64,000 nt of DNA from positions 16,417-80,416 of the forward strand of contig PYST01000182.1 in assembly GCA_003049485.1 (NCBI GenBank). Reading direction: 5' to 3'. Each line of letters begins with the position of its first letter. Position 1 is the first letter of the stretch. The position numbers and the translations under genes were made by a program. Under the pieces are notes generated by a model that had not been told where the DNA came from, did no database searches, and was given only the letters and a program-made list of their open reading frames with translations. Below, piece after piece: positions 46,129-60,300 of the stretch. The stretch is from Ophioceras dolichostomum (Eukaryota > Ascomycota > Sordariomycetes > Magnaporthales > Ophioceraceae).

Positions 46129-49100
46129 GTTTGGACGTTGCTTAGCTTGGAAAGAAAAGCACCTGATTTCATATGCTGCAGGTCCAGTTAGGTTGATGAC
46201 TCGAGTGCTTAGTTGCACCAGGTGGTATGTACGTTGGATGCAAAGCCGGAGTAACCGGAGGCGATGCGACGGCGATGTGGGACAACCTAGAAGACCTGGA
46301 ACGGGATTGAGCCGGAAATGGGCGCTGTGAGGATGATGATGGTGGCTCGAGACTTCCCAGTGATGAAAGATCGTGCTCTCAGCCTTGGAGCTTTGAGGTG
46401 GAGATATTTCGATACGACCTTTAAAACCCCTCCGCTGAAAAATTGGGCTCCCCAGGTCTCAATCTCCACAAAAAGCCAGATCTCGGCAGTAGCCCGCCCA
46501 CTGGTTGTGACGCCGCCGCGGGGCAAACAAGCAGCAGTATGATAACGGACACTATCACCTCCACTGGCACGAGATTCCGATTCACGGAGCATAGGGTATA
46601 AACATGATGGGCGAAGAGTACGTGGTTGCTGGCCTCCGGTTAGGTGCCGAGCTCACGGGACAGTCCGTGCTGTTATCGTGCCACCAAGCCCTTCTAGATG
46701 TTCTGGATTGATGGGAGTGAGTAACTGGACTGGGCTGATAGTGGCAAATGTCAGGCAGCCTGGCAGCCTGGCAGCTTCGATACGCTTCGATTCGTTTTCC
46801 GGAAGACAGGCAAAAAGCACCCTAGTCATTCATTGTGAAGCATCGAATATTGCTGGTACGTACTGTGATATTCGTTATCTGGAATCATTACGGCTGCCAA
46901 GGCGATGGCCCATCGACTCTACGACCTAAACTCAAGCGCAATTCAGCCCCGGTTGCCCAGCTTTGTCGTCGGTGAGTCTCGGCCAATGGCCGACGCAGAA
47001 GGCACACGCAAACATACCTAACCGAGACCTCCAGTTTGCTTTTGCTTGGCAAAAATACGGCCTGGAGCGAACCACGGAAAATCTACCCGTAACGGAGCAG
47101 CATCTTTGCCGTCCTCCCTCACTCTTTGTGGGACGGGGACGATGTGGCCGAGAGAGGCTTAGAAACTTGGCGCGGAGTCGGATTTCGATCTGGCAACCCT
47201 AACCCGATTCCCATGGACTAACCCAATTGGATGTACGCATGTACATGTTATCATGAGGTCCATCCTCGTCGGCTTCGACGGCACAACGTCTCTCCACCTG
47301 GGCGTTGCGTTCTCTGTCCCGTGTTGCCAGAAGGTGCTCTTCCGGGCACGGGGTCAAGTGTGCTTTGAGTAAGGACCACGCCACTGGGTATACCCTCCAT
47401 CACAAGCTTGGAGGGGGAGGTCCACGAGATCCAACGACCTTCGTCCAACCACACAGCGCATCACGACCTTTACCTCCACCCACCCTACCTCCAGCCTACC
47501 TACCATTTTCAAGATGTCACACGGAAAGCAAGCTGCGGCATTTTAACAGCTGGACGCAATGCTCGTAAGATGGGTCCCGGGATATGGATGCGTTATTGGC
47601 GCACACTGCGGAGGTCGAGAGGCTCGCAATTTGAACAGAGCAGACCAGAGTAGATCAAAAACCAGCCAAGTGTGCCAAGCGTGCCAAGTAAGTCGGGCGG
47701 GGGAACTAAAAGAGTTCCTTCTGTCCAGCGAAAACAACTTCCCTTCTTGCATGCTGGACGGCGGCGGATTTGCTTCATCCCCCACACGGTAATCCGGGGG
47801 GCGGTTATGGTGGGAGGTGCCAGTGGATGCGGAATCCGGTAGGCTAAAAATCCTTTTGTCCCTCGACCCGTCTCCCCCCTCTCTCCGAATGCTGCATTGC
47901 CTGCTGCTGTGTGTCCTGTCACACTGCATATGGCGCTTGCGAGCGGCCCGTGCATGAAGGGAGTTTTTAGTGAGCGTGATGCAGAAGCAGCAAACGCAGT
48001 TTTTGTCTCTTGATGATACTCTTCAAGTCTGGCCTCTACAACCATGTAGGTTTCGCGACCCAGCTAAAGGCAGAGAGACAAGACGAGACGAGAGGAGAAC
48101 TGACCAGGGGGAAGGAAAATGGGATGGTGGCGATATGATTGGATGGGAGACAGGTGGTGCTGGCTGGGCGAAAGTTGTTCGAGGCCTCTAGAAACGGCCG
48201 TGAGAGGGCCAACGCAACCTAGCCAGCTGTCTCCCATGAACTAACTGGGTGATGATGAACGGTATGTCATGGGCAACATAGATAGGTAGGTACATAAGAC
48301 AAGCCGTTTTGAGCGGCCAGCTGGACCTACAAGCACGGCCAAAAGGGCTCACTTTGAGGGGCCGATGGCATCCATCCATCAAAGGCATTCATTCCTTTCC
48401 AAGCTAATACAGCACGACTGTTGGGTAGGGCAGCCTAACATTTCCTCCCCGCTCCGCTCGATACACTGTACTACAGCGGAGCTAGGCTTGCTAGGCTACA
48501 GCAGCAAAACATGACGACCCGAGATACCAGGAAGCAAGGTGGTGTGCCACGAATCCGTAGGCAATAAGGTTTCGAAGGCTTGCGACAGCGCCAGGCGGGA
48601 GGTGGTGGGGGTTCCCTGCTGGCGAATTCATTCCGGTCCAGATGCGTGGGCGTGCACTTGTCTCACCTCTGGTTTGAAGAGACCAGCCGAGACAAGAGGT
48701 CCCCCCGCTCACTCGTGACAGGCTGATTATAATTGCTAAGGGTCTCGGGGGTTCGTGTTAGGAGATCTGATGTCACGACGCGCTCGACCCATATCAGATT
48801 TGAAGGACGCGCTATTTCCCCGGCTGCCCCTTCGAGAGGGCTGGGTCTAGGGACACCCCTGTGAATAATCAGCAAGGGCAAGGAGACGACTCGTACAACT
48901 CTCGTGCTCTCGTTTCTGCCCTTTTTTTTTGGTCGTTCTTCGAAAGCGGAAAGGAAAGGAGTTCGAGAACACGTTGCACAAATATTTTTTTCGGAAGCGT
49001 GTTGGATTTCTTTTGCTGTTTTCTGAAGACGCGTGTGTTCGCTCTGGGCGATCTTGAAACGTTCTTGCAGACCAACAAAGACAGAGGGGGGGAACTGCGA

Positions 49101-51442
49101 GTAATATCGACGTGAGCGTCAGGGGTGTGAGTTGGCGTGCGTGCATACATACAAGCGCCTTTCGCTCGACCGCCGGACTAATGTTTTGGTATCAGTTCTT
49201 TGCTAGTTGTTAGCGTGATGTGCTGTCAAGGTTGAGTTCGACGGACGAAGTGATGGCGGTCGAAAAGCAGCACACACCGCTTCGTTCGTTCCTTTCTTGA
49301 TCGATTAATCCGTATGACGATCGATCGATGAGAGAGGCTTTTTTTTATTTTTTTTTATTTCTCCGATTATGCAGTGACCACTATACTTGCAGGAGAATAT
49401 ACGGGATGCAACTGCAACAGTGGTTTCTGTTCTATGTTTATGGTCTGCAAGCGGAGGCAGGTTCCCAGGTTGGCTGTCTGCCAGAGATGTACCTCACTCG
49501 AGCACAAACAATAGGGAGGGTAAGTCCTGGTTCTGGCTGTTGGCCCGTTGAAATCCCCCGTAGATTGAAATTGTGAGTGGTAGGATATGTCAGCTTCAAT
49601 GCAAAATCCAAGGAACTCGCAGATCGACAATGCGGCGGTTAAACATCACACGGCCCTCGTCCCGCAGTTGGTTGGCGTGGTTGGGGGTGATGAGGCAAAA
49701 TCCGGCAATCACGGAGCTTGAGGGAGCGCCCAGGGACAAGGCGGCACGGCACGGCACTTTGGTGACAAGGTACAAGTCACCCAAGGCTCTGACTGCCATT
49801 CTGCATTTCCTTTTTTTTCTTCTTTCGAAAGAGACGATGGGAAATCAGTGCATACAAGTCGGGCATACCGTGACGATTGGAAGACGTCTTGTGATTTGCC
49901 TTTCCGCAACTCAGCTCAGCTTCGGTGCCGGTGAGATTTGGGTACCTACTAGGTACCAGACAGTTCGCTGTTCGCAGGTGCAGCATGCCGTGTTTCTGCT
50001 GATGGTGATGACAGAGCGTCGAACGAACCGCAAGCTCGCAGTTAGACCATGGACTGGAACGACTGGGAGACCGCTTTACCCGCGGTGCCTTTTCCTCCAT
50101 CAACTCTCTTTTGCCTTACAATGCAGGGACCAAAGCCTCACGGGCTTGTGGCGTCCCCGGCCTGGAAGTCCCTCCAGGACCGAGGAGGATTCCATGGTGT
50201 GGTAAACTTTAAACGCCAGGCTGGTGCCGGGAATCCCGGAGATCGAAGCCCGTCACCATCATCATCACCATGTTCTGCGCCAGCCGGCCAGCAGGCGCAT
50301 TCGCTCGCCGGTCTCTTGATCTTGTTGGCGTAGCCGGATTTCGGTGCAACTCATATCCTCCTGTCAGCCCGCTACGCAGCCGGACTGTGAGATGTCGTCG
50401 TGTCAAGGTGGCTGTGTTTGCTCTTCCTAAACTGGAGGGTGACATAGGGTGCTGCCAAACCGAATAACAAAAGAGGACTGGACCTTGATGATTCCATACT
50501 GCGGGGACACTGCGGTTGGGAGTGACGACTCCGATGCTCCAGAGAACAAACAAAGCCCTCACAAAGTAGGATCGACCCCGTGAGGTGATGCCTTGTGTGC
50601 CTGGAATCAGAGGAATTGTCGCATCGAATAAATCTAGAGGTGCCGCTCCAGATGTAGGATTGTTCGAGGACTTGGTTGACATGTCACCTCAATCGCCGGG
50701 ATCAGCAGTTCGCCCTCCGCTCTTGCTTTCGAGCCACAACAGAAGCTAGAGTACGCTCACCAGGCAGCTTAAAATCCCACCATTCTAAGGCAGGTCATCG
50801 GGGCGCCACTGAACTGTTGATTGGTGCCGCCCGCAAACCATTCGAAGTTCGCCCGGCGGCGACGGCGGAACCTGCCAGCGGACTGGTGCACTCCTCATCA
50901 GCGTGTTTATGCCCTGTAAATCCTGGGCTTGGCCATCTATCCCCACCTCCCTCGACCCCTTGACGGCCCACAATTCAGCACGCAGCCCCAGACTTAACAA
51001 TATTTTTGGGTGGTCCCTCTTCCTGGCTCGCCTGCCTTCTCTTAAACACAAGCCAACTCTTTTTTTCTCCACCTCCGCTTTGGAATCCCCCATCTTCCCA
51101 TTCCTCCCCCAGCCGTGGGCGACCAGCCTCCAAAAGGGCCTTCAAAAAGTCCATCGAGGACAGCGACCGAGGAATTAAGTCGATTTTCGACGCCTAGATG
51201 GCGTAGAGATGCGAACTGTAATTATCGCATTCAATTGACGACGGCCGCCGATTTTCTGGATGCGATTGACGACGGGGCCTCGATTTCCCCAGACCAGTTC
51301 GTTCGCCAAAAGGGAAGTCCGTCGGATTGCGGCTGGCCGGCTTTAATCGACGAGGCCACATCTCCCGCCGGATGGTCTCCTAACACGAGCCCAATCGACC
51401 CGACCAATCCGCCGACCATCGTCGAAGCCGCCGCACGCGATC
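46129..51442. other. Intergenic: 5.3 kb, no supported gene
   Basis: Between cyclophilin H and the RING-H2 ligase gene. The longest open frame (49573-50205, plus strand) has no recognisable domain and its composition is not gene-like. The last few hundred bases include the promoter and leader of the ligase gene. A large gap for a fungal genome; unannotated non-coding RNA cannot be excluded. Confidence 0.5.
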
Positions 51443-53195
51443 ATGGCAATCATCGACGCCGCTCTCGTCGCCGAGGGCATCCGGCTCGCTGCCCGGCAGG
51501 TCACTTCGGCGGTCACGTCGGCGACCATGACGACCCCGCCTACAGCGAGCCAGACCACAGCCACTCCTACGGCTTCAGACACTCCCGTCAACGGCACTCC
51601 CGGCAGCACCAATGGCAACAATCAACAGAGTAGCCAGACCGGCCAGAGCTCACCCTTGCTGTTCTTCGTCGCACTTGGATTTGGCGTCGTCTTCACGAAT
51701 CTATGGTAAGCCGGCTCGTCGAAGAGTTGGTTCTTAAGGCCTCAGATGCAGTCATGTCGCGACGCAGATTGCCGCCGATAGTGTGGGCTGTATGCTGACA
51801 TTCGTTGGGACTGGAAATAGGATCATTGTCGGTGTGAAATACTGCTTCCGCTACAATGCCAGGAATCGACAGATGCGAGTCAACGAGGATGGCGAGCCTA
51901 TCAATCTCGAGAACATGCCCGCTCGGCCCCATCGCAGACGCCGCGAAAAGAAGCTGATGACGATGGACGAGGTCAACGAGAAGTTCCCAATGCAGAAGTA
52001 CAAGAATTGGGTCGCCTCTCGTGCGCAGGAAGGCCTACCGACTCGCGGTGGCGTTTCTGTGCCTCCAAGTCGAGCCAACAGCGTCAGGTCCGCTCAGGGA
52101 ATTGCTCCGGAACTTCCGTCCAAGGAACGCGAATCCAGCGACGAGCGGCCGGCGACGAGCGGCAAAGAAAAGTCGGCCGAGAAGCCAACGGCTGCCAAGC
52201 ACGAGCCCAAACAGAGCGCCTCAGGCAGCACAATCGTGGACGCGGCGGATGTTACGACTTCGACAGCGTCACCCCAGACCAAATCACCAGAGAACAACTC
52301 ATCGACGGACTCGGAACCTGCGACAACTGCCGCCGAGGCGCAGAAGCTCACAAGTCGGACCTCTGACGACCATGGCTCGTTCGAAGAGGAGGACGATGAA
52401 CACATCAACGCTGCTCTTCCTCCAGAGTGCATGGGTACCTCCGGCGATACGTGCGCCATCTGCATCGACGCCCTCGAGGATGATGATGATGTTCGCGGAT
52501 TGACTTGTGGCCACGCCTTCCACGCTGTCTGCGTCGACCCCTGGCTGACGAGCAGGAGGGCGTGCTGCCCGCTCTGCAAGGCCGACTACTACACGCCCAA
52601 GCCGCGTGCCCCTCCACCAGAGGGCGCCGCCGCCGCTTCCGGCACCGGTGTTGTCGCCGTCAACCTTCCCGACAACTCGAGGAGGGCGAACATGCCGTCT
52701 CGTCCCCAGAACACGTGGCGGGCCTTTCGTGCAGGTGGGGTGATCGCTGCCAGGTTTGCTGGCGAAAATGGCAATGGCACCGGCAACGGTGACCGCAGTA
52801 GTCGTCGTCGCCAGCAACAACAACAGCAGCAGCAGCAGGCGCCTCAACAACAGCAGGGAGGCGCCAGCCGCGCCGGGCCGAGGGGCGCAGGCACCGGTGG
52901 GATCATGGGCCTTTTCAGATCACGACCCACTGCGCCACCCTCGCAGCCCAGCAGCCCATCGACGCCCCCACGCCCGCAGGCTCCGCAGCAGCCTCAGCAG
53001 CAAGAGCAGCAGCAACAGCAGAGCGGTGGGTTCTTCAGGAATCTGAGGGCACAGTACGCTCCTTTCCGGCAACAGCAGCGGTCTAGGGAGGTGGCAGCGA
53101 CCTCGGAGCAGAGGGCGAGTGGCGACGCTCCCGCGGCTAGTTCGTCGCCGGTCACCCCGTCGCAGCTCGAGGCCGGAGTAGCGCCGGCGAGATGA
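51443..53195 (+). CDS. Membrane-anchored RING-H2 E3 ubiquitin ligase
   Basis: Exons 51443-51705 and 51821-53195 (intron 115 bp, GTAAGC..TAG, junction codon TG|G) give 545 residues. A Ser/Thr-rich N-terminus of about 68 residues is followed by one transmembrane helix (SPLLFFVALGFGVVFTNLW, then IIVGVKYCF, about residues 70-97). The RING-H2 finger is C299-x2-C302, C317-x-H319-x2-H322-x2-C325, C337-x2-C340 (CAICIDALEDDDDVRGLTCG, HAFHAVCVDPWL, CCPLC), with all eight zinc ligands present. The tail carries polyglutamine runs and Ser/Pro-rich disorder. The single-helix plus RING-H2 layout suggests an endomembrane or vacuolar ubiquitin ligase; the substrate is unknown. The intron interrupts the membrane segment. 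Confidence 0.88.
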
Positions 53196-55401
53196 TGATA
53201 GTTTATTGGGATCTATCCCTAGCCAGATACCCTGTTCTGGCTCTGAACTACATTAGTACACTACTGTCGAACGTGGACTATGCATGGCGTGGCGTGGCGC
53301 CGTGGATTCTATTCTCACACACACACACACTCTCTCTCTACCCCTCCCCCCTTCTCTCACCCTTCACCCTCAATTCCGGGTACGAGTCGTCTTAATTGTC
53401 ATGCGGAATCGAAAAAAGGCAAAGCAAGCAAAGCCTCGGATGGAGTTCTGCGCGTTCTGCTGCGTTGCACATTATGCTTGTCGTTGTCTCTCCATCTCCA
53501 CCCCCACCACAAATATCATCAATAACACATACACATCGCCACCGCCGTCACCCCCAATCCTCCCCCTTACCCACTACTCCTTTAGTCGGCCGTTCTGCGC
53601 GGTCCCGTACACCCCATCAACGAGCATGGGGTGGAAGACGTGTGGTTATCTATATATCTATACTATATCTTGTCTCTTCACCCGTGTGTTCCCTCTGAGA
53701 CTCCCTCCCCTGGTGGTACGCATCGCACATATTCTATGAGGATGACGACGGCGGCTCCATGCTGCATTTTACAACAAAAACGACCGGCTCTACCACACCT
53801 ATCTTGGTACCTACCTACATACATACATGCCCGGCTACCGACAGTGCGTACGTGCGCCACTTCAAAGACCTGACGACTGGATTCTGGTGGTATCGCGAGG
53901 AGGGAGGGTGGATGGGAAGGGAGATAATGGTGTCGATAGTGGATGGTGGAGGTGATGCTAGGGGGAGGAGGAGAGGGAGAAGGATAGGGAGGGCATCTGA
54001 GGGCAGGGAGTCAGGGATGAATTGAGGGAATCTTTTTTGGGATGGGCATGGATATGAATATCCGATATGATGATGAATAAGTGGATATCTCGAGGCACGG
54101 GGTACAACGGCCGAGGAAAGAAGGAGATGGGACGGGATGAACCGAACATTCTGCATTCCATGGGACGGAACGAATTGAGGTTAGTTAGGTCAGCGCTTGT
54201 GATTTTTTTCTAGGGAGGGGTCATATTTGGTTTTCTTCCTCGTTCCTTTTTATTTACTGCATAGCAAGGAGAAATTTCTTTGGCCCCTTGTGCGTTTTCA
54301 TTCTAGTCCGTCCGTCCGTCTTCCTCTCGATTGTTCTCTCCCGTTGCCTCTCTCTGCCACCCGCCCACCCATACCTCCATGCATATGCGTTTGGATTATT
54401 TGGGTCCCATTCCTCCCCTCACCCCCTCTCTTTTCCTAACGGGACCGACAGCATGGCATTTTGGCCTCAGTTTTACTATTCTCATTGGCATGTCATCATC
54501 CTTCTGTCTACCACTCCGACATCTATCATCCATCCCCACACCAAGCGAAGCTCTCATCTACGATTTTTTTTTCAGCCTACCTCACCTACTAGGTAGCAAG
54601 TATACGAGTGCAATCTCCTTATCTCGGATTGGATGGAGGGAAATTGTAAAGCGTTCAGTCTTCTCCTCTTCTCTTTTAGTCCTCGTTTCTCTTCGTCTAT
54701 CTTAGTAGTCGGGGAGTTTAGGGGGGGGGCTGTGGAGCGAGGAAGGCAGCTAGCATACGAAATAACAAAGTAATAATTTCATCTCAAGACTTGTCCGGTC
54801 CCATGTCCTGCTGTGCTGTGTGCTGCGTGCTGTGTTGACTAGAAAGTCGTACTACTTCGTGTTCTGGCAATTGTGCAGCTACATCTAGGTATATGTGTGT
54901 ACCTTGGTAACACACACCTCCCTATCCAAAGTATCATCGAACACCCGGAATTGGGGTCGGGGTATACATGTGTGACTTGGCGGAGCTGGTACCCTAGATA
55001 CCTGCGTCCCGAGGTGGGTGAGGGAGCCTTGGACAATAGTGGTCGACTGGGGCACGACGTTTTATTCGTGTGAAACTGTGCGACGATGGGCGTCCGTTCG
55101 CTTCACCCATCCATTTCTGAGAGTCGCGGAGAATAACACGAGATTGTTGGTAGGTACGCCGGCTATATTCATCCCTTCTAGGCAGTACCCCTAGCTGCCC
55201 CTTTGCCTGCCCTTAGCTTGCATCTTAACGTGTGTCTGCATGCAATGAAGGGAGCTCGAATGGCGAGGTATGTAGACGATTCAATACGATTCCAGTACGA
55301 AAGACCCCTGAAGTATATGGGAGTCAGAGACCGTTCCTCGCCGCCCTTTCTCTCTCAGAGCATCCCGCCCCGGGATAGAGGGTTATGTACCGTCTGGTAG
55401 A
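53196..55401. other. Intergenic: 2.2 kb between convergent genes
   Basis: 3' flanks of the RING-H2 ligase and the GPALPP-motif gene. It has a short CA run near 53320 and T-rich stretches. Nothing coding is supported. Confidence 0.5.
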
Positions 55402-56658
55402 TCACAGAAACTTCCCCTTCTGGAACCGACCCCCAAAGTCGGCCGCCTGCCGCAGCATCTCCCTTCGCTGCCCGCCCGTGATGCGTCCGCCGATGGCCAT
55501 GTCCTTCTCCTTGTCGAAGGCACGCTTGCTGGGGTCGTCCTCCTCTTCCCTTTTTGAGGTGGATGACGACGAGGCAGCAGAGTCCTTGTTCTTCCGCGCC
55601 GCCTGGTGTTCCGCATACAGGCTCTTTCCCCGCGTCTGCTCCGTGTACGCGCGGATGGCGGCTTGGTCCGCGGCCGTCTTGCGACTGTCGGTCGTCGTAG
55701 AAGCAGCAGCGGCGCCGGGTTTTGGCTGTGCTTGATGTTTCGCCTGTTGGGACTGATGAGCAGACTGGTCGTCGGCCCCTCCGAGGGTGAGGACGCGCTG
55801 CCGCCGCTCGGCGGCGGACTCGGTCCACAGGCTGCCGATCTCGCCGGACTGGTTCGGCGCGCCGGCGGCGCGGCCGGAGGCGAACTTGCGGGCTTTGAGG
55901 GCAGTGGGGTCCGGCTCGCGGGACGTGGTGGGCGGTGGGGGGATCAGCATCCAGTCGTCGCGCTTGGGTGCGGTGGACGAGGAGGAGGGGGAGGGACGGT
56001 CGCGACGGCCGCCACGGAGGCGGGAGGGGGAGGTGGTGGATGGGGATTGGGTCGTCTGTTCGGCGCCGAGTTGGGCTTCTGCAGATGTGGGAAGCGCGGG
56101 ACCGTAGTCTGAGTCTGAGTCGGAGTCTGCGTCAAGGTCGGCGCCGGGATCTGGACCGGGGCCTGTAGTGGGGCGCTCGGACAGGGGAGCCGGGGGGGCA
56201 GTTGGGCCGAGTACGCGTCTTGCTGGTGCTGAAGAGGGCGCCGGCGCGGGGCCAGCGTCGTCTGAGTCGTCTGGGTCATCGATAGCGATCTCGCTTGCAT
56301 TTTTGCGATTTGTTTCGCTCGGTGGGAGAGTCGGACCTGCAACTGGCCGGGAGCTTCGGGGTGGGGATGGGCGTGGACGGGTTGAAGGTAGGCTGGGGCC
56401 TAGAGCAGTCGTCGTGGCCTTGCGGGGTCTGTCGGTGGAGAGGGCATTGGGCGCGGATAGTGCTGCCGACGGTGCACTTGGCCCAAAGTCATCGTCATCA
56501 TCGTCTCCTGAGCTGCTGTCGTCTAGGTCGATCTCATTGTCGTTTGCGCGACGGGAAGTCTTGGAGGGCGGCTGGGTTTTGGTCGCGTCGCGATCATCCT
56601 CAGGAGTGCGCTTTCGCTTGGTAAGATGTGGCGGCAGCTGGGGCCCGATCGATGCCAT
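55402..56658 (-). CDS. GPALPP-motif / DUF3752 protein
   Basis: Single exon, 418 residues, probably nuclear. Repeated GPxLP motifs (ASIGPQLPP, LGPSLPS, AGPTLPP, LGPTAPP, YGPALPT) are scattered through an acidic, Ser/Pro-rich N-terminal half. The C-terminal DUF3752 part has DDWMLIPPPP, ARKFASGRA, EIGSLWTESAAERRQRVLTL, KSLYAEHQAARKNKD, then a charged segment and the conserved end GGRITGGQRREMLRQAADFG, RFQKGKFL. Function is unknown; the human relative is GPALPP1. The ATG at 56658 starts directly with the first motif; the frame upstream has no better-supported start. It diverges from VPS8 with about 650 bp between the start codons. Confidence 0.88.
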   Translation of the reverse strand: MASIGPQLPPHLTKRKRTPEDDRDATKTQPPSKTSRRANDNEIDLDDSSSGDDDDDDFGPSAPSAALSAPNALSTDRPRKATTTALGPSLPSTRPRPSPPRSSRPVAGPTLPPSETNRKNASEIAIDDPDDSDDAGPAPAPSSAPARRVLGPTAPPAPLSERPTTGPGPDPGADLDADSDSDSDYGPALPTSAEAQLGAEQTTQSPSTTSPSRLRGGRRDRPSPSSSSTAPKRDDWMLIPPPPTTSREPDPTALKARKFASGRAAGAPNQSGEIGSLWTESAAERRQRVLTLGGADDQSAHQSQQAKHQAQPKPGAAAASTTTDSRKTAADQAAIRAYTEQTRGKSLYAEHQAARKNKDSAASSSSTSKREEEDDPSKRAFDKEKDMAIGGRITGGQRREMLRQAADFGGRFQKGKFL

Positions 56659-57307
56659 TGCGGAAAGGGGCTGCTCTCTGTTCGCCAAGAGCCTGCGTGT
56701 GTGATATTGTTGGGAAGGCCGGTTCAATTTCTATGTTGGCCTCCAAGTGATATGTGTGTTGTGTGCATGCTTGTGGTCGAGTTACTCATGTCGTCAGGCA
56801 GAAAAGAAAGTGCACTGCGTTACGTTATCTTATCACATTGCCCAGACCAACCACAGGAATCCTTGCCTGCACAAGGACGGAGCTCACCTCCACCAAATCA
56901 ATGGCGCGAGCTGCGTAATGGCCGCAAACTGACAGCCAGCTTCCCTGTGGCATTGATTCTAAATTTCTCGGTCGGAGTTTGTTACTGTTGCTCATTCTCT
57001 CGTCCACCTTGTGCAATTTTTGTGGATTGCTTCCTCGTAGGCGCTCTAGCGACGGATTTCTGCTGCACACTAGCGTCATCATTCTTGGAGATCGTCGAGC
57101 CGTCTACCATCCATCTATTCCACCTGGAGCGGTTCTCAGTGAGCGAGCGGGTGCCTCTACCTATTGTTGCGATAGACTTTTCAGCCAGTAAAGCCCCCCC
57201 AGTGTCTTGGTTCTGCCTCCAGAGCTATGCGCCGACCAACGGCAGCCTACTGAAACTCGGCCCAACCGGAGCGAGAGAGAGAGAGAGAGGATGGAACGAC
57301 TGCCACG
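56659..57307. promoter_or_regulatory. Divergent promoter between GPALPP-motif gene and VPS8
   Basis: About 650 bp between diverging start codons. A short GA run lies just before the VPS8 ATG. No TATA box was identified. Confidence 0.5.
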
Positions 57308-60300
57308 ATGGCCGATCAGCCCGAACGCGACTTGAGCTCCACTGGGGACCAGAATCCCAGCGATGATGACGAGACCGTGATGGGAGACGGAGACAGGGTA
57401 GTGGATCGCCTCGTCGAGATCCTAGAGAGCGAGGAAGGCGACGCTTCTAGGAGCGCGACTCCGCCTGCACCGCCCATCGGCAACGGTTCTACGACTTCGA
57501 ATCGGTACCGCGAGCTGCTACTCGAATCACCGAACGATGCGCCATCCGAGGATGGTTCGATGGACGGCCTGCCGAGGCGAGCGGGGAGTCCCATCGACTC
57601 GTTGCTCTCCGTGCCCGGCGTCTCGCCCTCGGTCCAGGTACGAGACCTGCTCGTTAGCGACATGCCGCCTCCTCAACGGTCTTGTTACCCTGCTTGCGCG
57701 TCCACTAACATCAGCTTGCCTAGGGATCCGTCATATCCTCACCCAGCAGCAGCATTATTCCCTCTGCGGCCTCGAGGCCTGGGCTGAGCCCAACACCATC
57801 GTTCAGGCCGTTCGACCGGCGATTTCAGTCCCGAATAGGCTCGCCCAGTCTTCACTCCCCGCGTCCTTCTTCGCCCGCGTTCCTCCATAGCCGAAACGCT
57901 TCGTTGAGCAGCCAGTTCATCTTAGACCCGGGCGACACGGAGGCCACATCACCACCTTGGGAGGTTGTACGATGGACGAAGCTGAAGAAGCTTACAAGCC
58001 AGGCATTCTCGGAGACTGGGAGGAGAAACTTTGGCTCGCCGACCTGCATAGCTGTCTCGGCGTCGATTGTGTTGGGCACATCGAAGGGAATAATCTTAAT
58101 GTTTGATTACAACCAGAACCTGAAGACTATCATCGGGCCTGGAACGAAAGGTCAGTAGCATATGGCCCTTTCTCCGTTTCGCTTACTTTGGAAGGTACAA
58201 TTTGGTGCGGATCACTGACTTGTAGGGGCACTGGTTACGGGGGTTTTCATGAATAGCGGTTGAATCAGGGGCAATCACCTCGATTGCTGTATCGGCAGAC
58301 CACAGCACGATAGGGGCAGGACACGCGAACGGTAGCATATTTACGTGGGACACCACACGTGCGGCCCGGCCCTTTCTGCACATCCTCCATCTCGACCCAT
58401 CACAGCTGAATCAGAACCGAACTGTGGACGGCCATGTACCCAACGTGGCTATCACCCACCTTGGGTTTCTCGGCACGAGACACACCGCCCTGGTTTCGGC
58501 CGATGACCGCGGCATGGCCTTCGCGCATCTCGCAACACGAGGCACGGGGTCTCTCGGCCGCACCGTCAAAACTACGAGGATATTAGGTCGCTACCCTGGG
58601 GCGCAACCACCACCCGGCAAGCCATTCAAGCCGAGCACCGTTCTCGCCTTTGCGCCCCTACCGCTAGGCAACGTCGAACGTGGGACCGACACGGTAGGGC
58701 TGACGGCCATGCTGACCCCCTACCTCTTGGTGATCGTCTCAACAACCCCCGTGGCACAGACACAGCACAAATCCCCCCGGCCGAAGGAGGTCGCGCCTCA
58801 CAGCACTATGAGCGGCTGTCTGGCCTGGTTCCCTGCCGTCAGGTTAAAAGTTCCCGATCCGAAGACTGGCAGCCAGATGTCCAAGGTCAAGCTGGTGTAT
58901 TGCTGGTCCAACGTGCTCACGGTCCTCGACGTGGACGAAATACCATCCGAGTCGAAGGACAAGCCTCCAAGTCTACATTTCAAGGCACGCAGCCGGTGGA
59001 GATGTGAGGAGGCCATCGTTGCCGTGCAGTGGCTGAGTCGATCGGTCTTGACGGTCCTGACCATCACGCAGCGGCTCATCGTCCTCGAGGACCAGTCGAT
59101 GCGGATGACGGAGGCGTTCGATCTCATCCATAAGCACATATACCACGTCGACCTCTTCTCGAAGCAGCTGTACTCGTTGGTCGAGCAGCACGACGAGCAA
59201 GACACGTCGATGCACGGCGTCGTCGCCGACTGCTTCTCGATGGGCTTCAAGGCGTATAAGGGCCGGCTGTTCCTCCTGGGATTCAACGACGTGTCGATAG
59301 GCGCGCTGTCGAACTGGGCGGACCGCCTCATCGCGCTTATGGAGCACGGCGACTACGTCGCTGCCATCCAGCTGGCCACATCGTACTACACGGGAGACGC
59401 CGACAAGCTGACGATCGGCCTCCCCGAGGACGCGGCGATGAGGCACTCGATGGTGCAGGAGAAGCTGATGGAGATCATGGCCGCGTCTTTGAAGTACGCC
59501 TTTGGGCAGAGGAAGAAGAACCCCGCGTCGGCCAACGACAGCCACCTGCAGGAGCTGGCGGAGACGTGCTTCACCGCCTGCCTCGGCGTCGAGGATGTCG
59601 GCTTCCTCTTCGACGACGTGTACGAGTGGTACGAGGACGCAGGTGTTGAGGGCATCTTCCTCGAGACTCTCGAGCCATTCATCCTGGACAAATCCATCAC
59701 GGCCATCCCGCCCGTCGTGGTTAAGGCGATGGTGGCCCATTTCGTGGGAAGGGGGCTGGAGAGCCGCCTTGAAGAGGTGATCTGCCACATGGACACGACA
59801 ACGATGGACCTCGACCAGATCACGACGTTGTGCAAGCAGCACCACCTCTATGACGCGCTGATCTACGTCTGGAACCAGGCTCTGTTCGACTTCATCACCC
59901 CACTCATCGAGCTGCTCGCTCTGCTAGTCCCGCTCATGCAGAACGGGGAGCATGCCGGGGCGGCGCAGGCGACGTCGTCACCGTCTGGTGGCGGCAGTGG
60001 TGGCGCGTCGCGCTCATACATGGACCACGAGATCCACGCGGTCAATGCGCTCAAGATGTTCCCTTATCTGTCCTACGTCCTGACGGGCCGCGTGTACCCG
60101 ACCGAGGAGCTGATGCCGGAGGCGGTGCAGCAGCAAGCCAAGGCGGAGATCTACTGGTTCCTGTTCTCGGGCAAGAGCATCACCTGGCCGAGGGGCGGTA
60201 GTACCAGTAGCGGCAGTGGTGGCAAACCGTTCCTCACCAGGCCCGGCAGGGGCATGCAGGAGCCTTCGTTCCCCTACCTGCGCATGATCCTGAAGTACAA

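Noticed and set aside
49573..50205. 210-codon plus-strand open frame in the 5.3-kb spacer
   Set aside because: No domain or plausible composition, and it overlaps equally long frames in other phases.
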